DNA of 64,000 nucleotides from Kitasatospora sp. NBC_00458 (lineage in GTDB: Bacteria; Actinomycetota; Actinomycetes; Streptomycetales; Streptomycetaceae): positions 7,225,001-7,289,000 of the forward strand of contig NZ_CP107904.1 of NCBI RefSeq assembly GCF_036013975.1, read 5' to 3'. Made by a program: the position numbers and the translations under genes. Below the pieces are notes generated by a model, which was given only the letters and a program-made list of their open reading frames with translations, had not been told where the DNA came from and ran no database searches. Positions 60,672 through 64,000 of the stretch are shown piece after piece (within the stretch, counting starts at the first letter, position 1; every line of letters begins with the position of its first letter).

Positions 60672-61853
60672 GTGATCACGTACGAGGAGCACCGGCTCCG
60701 CTCGCTGGCCGATGAAGGCCGTTGGACCGAACTGCTGGGCGCCTACCGGCAGGCCCGGGCCGCCGCCGTCGCCGTCGACGGCCGTTCCGGCCTCGGCCGC
60801 CACGGCGGCCTCGCCGACCGCGACGGCCTCGATGGATGTGAGGGCTTCGACGGACGTGACCGCTGCGCCGGGCGGGGCTGGGACGGCACCCGGGCTCCCC
60901 TGGGCGGCCCCGTTGGCCCCGTTGGCCCTGTTGGACCCGGTGGCGGCGAGGGTGTCGCCGGTGTCGCCGGTGTCGCAGGTCCGCCGCCCGTGATCGACGA
61001 CGCCGCCCGGACCCGGGCCGCCGTCGCGACCGCACCCCTCGGCCACCTGATCGCGTACGCCGCACCGCCCGAGGTCGCGGCCCGGCTGTTCGACGCGGAC
61101 GGCGGTCCGGGTACCGCCGCAGGCGTCCGCGACCACGACGCCGGGCCGCTCTGGGAGGTGCTGGCGACCCGGCACTCCTGGCGGAGGCTGGCCCCGCTGC
61201 TCGGTCCGGCGGAGGTGCGGCGGCTGGTCGCGCAGACGCGGGTGCTGCTCGGCGAGGACCTCTCCTACGGCGCCGAGCCGGACCGGGAGGGCGTCCCCCT
61301 GCTTCTGGAGTCCTGGGAGGCGGTGGGCTGGGGCGAAGGGGTGAGGGTCAGGGAGTACCTGCCCGGCGGCGGTTCGCGCAGTGCGCTGCTGACCCTGCCC
61401 GCCAGCCGGGAGGGCCTCGGCCCGGTGGAGCTTCCCGAGCCGGGGGCGAGGCTTCCCGGGCAGCGGGCCACCCGGGCGCTGGCCGAGCTGGCGGGCTGGG
61501 CGGTGGCGGTCTGCGTTCGGGGTCCCGCGCCGTGCGCCGCTGCGCAGCTGGCGCCGGGGCGGCTGGTCACCGGCGGGTACGTGCCGTTCGCGCTCGCCTG
61601 CCCGGCGCTGGTCCAGGCGGGTGTCGCGGACCGGGAGCACGGTGCGGCGCACGGGCGGCTGGCGCTCTGGCGGGTGCTGACGGCGATGACCGGGGCGGAG
61701 CGTCCGGATCGGTCGGAGGTCAACGCGCTGGTCGCGCGGATGCGGTGCTTCACCTGGGCCGACCCGGCGGACCGGCTGCGGCACCTGCACCTCGTGCTGG
61801 AGGATCCGGCGACCGGCCTGAGCTGGGCGGTCAGCGGCTCCGAGGAGGTCTGA
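60672..61853 (+). CDS. Hypothetical protein downstream of the sigma factor
   Basis: A 393-residue cytosolic protein starting with GTG (ITYEEHRLRSLADEGRWTEL). Residues 35-105 are low-complexity Gly/Asp/Val (VGPVGPVGPG, GVAGVAGVAG). The rest is folded-looking: LLGPAEVRRLVAQTRVLLGE, LLLESWEAVGWGEGVRVREY and RLRHLHLVLEDP. It follows the sigma gene by 46 bases on the same strand, so it may be co-transcribed. No transmembrane helix or catalytic motif was seen. Confidence 0.65.
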   Translation: MITYEEHRLRSLADEGRWTELLGAYRQARAAAVAVDGRSGLGRHGGLADRDGLDGCEGFDGRDRCAGRGWDGTRAPLGGPVGPVGPVGPGGGEGVAGVAGVAGPPPVIDDAARTRAAVATAPLGHLIAYAAPPEVAARLFDADGGPGTAAGVRDHDAGPLWEVLATRHSWRRLAPLLGPAEVRRLVAQTRVLLGEDLSYGAEPDREGVPLLLESWEAVGWGEGVRVREYLPGGGSRSALLTLPASREGLGPVELPEPGARLPGQRATRALAELAGWAVAVCVRGPAPCAAAQLAPGRLVTGGYVPFALACPALVQAGVADREHGAAHGRLALWRVLTAMTGAERPDRSEVNALVARMRCFTWADPADRLRHLHLVLEDPATGLSWAVSGSEEV

Positions 61854-61927
61854 GCGGCGGCGTCGGCGGGCGGGGCGGCCACCTCCGGCGGGCGCGGGGC
61901 GGGCGTCGGTCCGGAGGACGGACGGGA

Positions 61928-61977
61928 CCCCCGGCCCGGCGCCGTCCGGGGGGTTGGGCGGGGCGCCGGGCCGGGGG
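61928..61977. terminator. Bidirectional terminator with perfect 16-bp stem
   Basis: CCCCCGGCCCGGCGCC and its exact complement (61962-61977) enclose an 18-base loop. It lies between convergent genes ending at 61853 and 62002. Confidence 0.85.
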
Positions 61978-62001
61978 AGTCTCAGGGGGGCGGGCCGGGG
62001 G

Positions 62002-63450
62002 TCAGGCGGCCGCCGCCGTGCTCGGGGCGCCGTGCGCGGCCGGGACCGGCTCGGGCGAGGCACCCGGTACGGGAGCCGCTCCCGCACCCGCCGCACCCGC
62101 CGACTCCGCACCGTCGGCGGGGCCCGCGTGGGTGTCCACCAGCGTCCGCTCGTCGAACGGCACCGCACCCGTCAGCACCTGCCGGGCCCGCTCGCGGTCG
62201 AACTCGCCGGTCCACTGCCCGATCAGGACGGTGGCGACCGCGTTGCCCGCGAAGTTGGTGAGCGCCCTGGCCTCGGACATGAACCGGTCGATGCCGACGA
62301 TCAGCCCGACGCCGTCCACCAGCGCCGGCTTGTGCGACTGCAGTCCGCCGGCGAGCGTGGCCAGTCCGGCTCCGGTGACCCCGGCCGCGCCCTTGCTGGC
62401 GATCACCATGAAGACGAGCAGGGACAGCTGCTCGCCGACCGACATCGGCTTGTCCATGGCCTCGGAGATGAAGATCGAGGCCATGGTGAGGTAGATCGCG
62501 GTGCCGTCCAGGTTGAAGCTGTAGCCGGTCGGGACGGTGATGCCGACGACCGGGCGGCTGACGCCCAGGTGCTCCATCTTGGCGATCAGCCGGGGGAGCG
62601 CGCTCTCCGAGGAGGAGGTGGAGAGGATCAGCAGGAACTCGCGGCCCAGGTAGCGCAGCAGCGTGAAGACGTTGATCCCGGCGACCAGCCGCAGCAGCGT
62701 CCCCAGCACCACGACCACGAACAGGGTGCAGGTCGCGTAGAAGCCGACCATGATGACGGCGAGGCTCTTCAGTGCGGCCGTGCCGGTCGCGCCGACCACG
62801 GCCGCCATCGCCCCGAAGGCGCCGACCGGTGCCACCCACATGATCATCGACATGACCCGGAAGACCAGTCGCTGGACGTGCTCCACGCCGCGCAGCACCG
62901 GTGCGCCGGCCGGGCCCATCGCCTGCAGCGCGAAGCCGGCCAGCAGGGCGACCAGCAGGGTCTGCAGCACCTTGCCCTCGGTGAGGGCGGAGAGCATGGT
63001 GGTCGGGATCATCCCGAGCAGGAAGTCGGCGGTGGACTGCGCGCCCCCGGCGGCGGCCTGGGCGTGGCCGGACTTGGCGAGCGCGCTGGTCAGGTGGAGG
63101 CCGCCGCCGGGCTCCAGGAGGTTGCCGACCAGCAGGCCGATGGCGAGCGCGACGGTCGACATGGCGAGGAAGTAGCCGAGCGCCAGGCCGCCGACCTTGC
63201 CGACCTTGGCGGCCTTGGTGACCGAGCCGATGCCCAGCACGATGGTGCAGAAGATCACCGGGCTGATCATCATCTTGATCAGGTTGACGAAGCCCGTCCC
63301 GATCGGCTTCAGCTCGACGGCGAAGCCGGGCGCGGCCAGCCCGACCACGACGCCCGCGACCACCGCCACGATCACGGCGAGGTAGAGGACGTGGGTGCGG
63401 TCCTTCCGTCTGGTGGTCCCGGCCTGCGGCCCTGCTCCGGTGATCGACAT
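62002..63450 (-). CDS. dctA: C4-dicarboxylate/amino-acid:cation symporter, DctA-like
   Basis: A 482-residue DAACS-family transporter. Diagnostic motifs are the serine-rich reentrant loop LSTSSSESALPRL, then PTGYSFNLDGTAIYL and the second hairpin VIASKGAAGVTGAGLATLAG. SRPVVGITVPTGYS also fits DctA. About eight membrane segments are visible. The C-terminal 50 residues are an Ala/Pro/Gly tail. ATG 63450 is chosen because MSITGAGPQ precedes the first helix. The divergent sensor kinase probably controls it. DctA over GltP rests on this context. Confidence 0.88.
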   Translation of the reverse strand: MSITGAGPQAGTTRRKDRTHVLYLAVIVAVVAGVVVGLAAPGFAVELKPIGTGFVNLIKMMISPVIFCTIVLGIGSVTKAAKVGKVGGLALGYFLAMSTVALAIGLLVGNLLEPGGGLHLTSALAKSGHAQAAAGGAQSTADFLLGMIPTTMLSALTEGKVLQTLLVALLAGFALQAMGPAGAPVLRGVEHVQRLVFRVMSMIMWVAPVGAFGAMAAVVGATGTAALKSLAVIMVGFYATCTLFVVVVLGTLLRLVAGINVFTLLRYLGREFLLILSTSSSESALPRLIAKMEHLGVSRPVVGITVPTGYSFNLDGTAIYLTMASIFISEAMDKPMSVGEQLSLLVFMVIASKGAAGVTGAGLATLAGGLQSHKPALVDGVGLIVGIDRFMSEARALTNFAGNAVATVLIGQWTGEFDRERARQVLTGAVPFDERTLVDTHAGPADGAESAGAAGAGAAPVPGASPEPVPAAHGAPSTAAAA

Positions 63451-63580
63451 CTGCGGCTCCTTCGCCCAGCTGTGCCCTGCGGTCCTGGCGGCCCCGGGTG
63501 GTGGGCCGCTCCGACTATGTGGGGTGGAGTGACGGGGGTCACGTTTGCGTTCATAGAGTTCACGTGCCGCGGCCCGCGGC

Positions 63581-63640
63581 CGGCGGAGTCCCCGGGCGGG
63601 CCGCGGAGTCCGGGCACGGGCCGCGGAGTTCGGGCAGGGG
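63581..63640. repeat. Three 20-bp direct repeats between dctA and the kinase gene
   Basis: Three head-to-tail copies of a 20-base unit begin at 63581, 63601 and 63621. Copies two and three share CCGCGGAGT, then YCGGGCA and GGG; the first is more diverged. The period is two helical turns and the position is between divergent promoters, as for a response-regulator array. Confidence 0.7.
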
Positions 63641-63676
63641 CCGGCGCGCCGCGGGCCGTGGTGCACACTGGCAGGC

Positions 63677-64000
63677 ATGTCCGCGCGTACCCTCCCCCCG
63701 CCGCGCCGGCTGGTGCGCAGCCTGGCCGGACAGCTCTTCGTCGTGCAGGTCGTCATCGTCGCCGCCGTGGTGGCGGGCGGCGCCGTGCTCGCCTACCTGT
63801 TCACCGCCGACCGCACCGAGGACGCGGCCCGCCGCCAGGTCACCGCCGTCGCCCGCGCGGTCGCCGACTCGCCGGCCGTCCTGGCCGCCGTCTCGGGCCC
63901 CGATCCGACCGCCGTCCTGCAGCCCTACGCCGAACGGGTGCGGGTGGACACCGGGGTCTCCTTCGTCACCGTGATGGACACGGCGGGCGTCCGCTGGACG
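63677..64000 (+). CDS. Sensor histidine kinase, N-terminal part (cut by window edge)
   Basis: The first 108 codons are present. An N-terminal membrane helix (QLFVVQVVIVAAVVAGGAVL) leads to an extracytoplasmic region, TADRTEDAARRQVTAVARAV, PYAERVRVDTGVSFVTVMD. This is the PAS-like sensor start of DcuS/CitA-type kinases. The divergent dctA gene suggests sensing of C4-dicarboxylates. Kinase motifs lie beyond the window. ATG at 63677. Confidence 0.8.
   Translation, partial: MSARTLPPPRRLVRSLAGQLFVVQVVIVAAVVAGGAVLAYLFTADRTEDAARRQVTAVARAVADSPAVLAAVSGPDPTAVLQPYAERVRVDTGVSFVTVMDTAGVRWT

Overview
The window is high-GC actinomycete chromosome DNA, most like Streptomyces or Kitasatospora. The support is GTG/TTG starts, GTGA and ATGA start-stop overlaps, F420-dependent enzymes, HxlR/AraC/TetR regulators, NarL-type two-component pairs and long GC-rich hairpins between convergent genes. 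No tRNA, rRNA or insertion sequence was recognised. The species cannot be fixed from sequence alone.

The centre (about 5.1-25.9 kb) is a complete type I-E CRISPR-Cas locus with three arrays. In order along the + strand they are: a small leaderless array (5125-5458, 6 repeats); remnants of a zeta-toxin-like gene and an AlbA_2-domain gene flanking an intact VapBC-like toxin-antitoxin pair; a very large array (6941-12825, about 97 repeats); its leader; and the leftward operon cas3-cas8e (one fused gene), cse2, cas7e, cas5e, cas6e, cas1, cas2. A small basic membrane protein gene precedes the operon. A third array (23403-25751, about 39 repeats) follows, with a leader nearly identical to that of the large array. 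All arrays read on the minus strand: leaders sit at the high-coordinate ends and degenerate repeats at the low-coordinate ends. The repeats carry a readable history: duplicated spacer blocks inside the large array, a single-base switch of repeat type along the third array, and a collapsed repeat pair at its old end.

Left of the CRISPR region is a reductive pyrimidine-catabolism cluster (ureidopropionase-type amidohydrolase, dihydropyrimidinase, F420-type oxidoreductase) behind a partial membrane-protein gene. From 25.9 to 38.6 kb there are mostly single-gene units: glycosyltransferase, GlsB-like membrane protein, barstar, AraC/VOC pair, TetR/aldo-keto reductase pair, a YjdI/YjdJ-like iron-sulfur and acetyltransferase pair, a methyltransferase, a NarL-type two-component system, and an M20 peptidase coupled to a small upstream ORF.

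The region 38.6-43.8 kb holds an ArsR-type regulator divergent from a peptide deformylase, with striking CTTTGCAAAG palindromes, and then the phenylacetyl-CoA epoxidase operon paaABCDE. From 44 to 64 kb come NmrA/HxlR, a flavin monooxygenase, a YbjQ protein, a PTH2-domain protein, an ABC transporter beside a second two-component system, the molybdate transporter modABC, an RNA ligase, a secreted protein, an ECF sigma factor with a CRP-type site, and a C4-dicarboxylate symporter divergent from a sensor kinase cut by the right edge.

Several proteins (Cas6e, Cas3, PaaD, both NarL-type kinases, M20 peptidase) carry low-complexity insertions that appear to be local expansions. The likeliest novel elements are the Cas6e insertion, the small membrane protein beside cas3, the array-recombination history, the def/arsR palindromes and a dispersed hairpin family.
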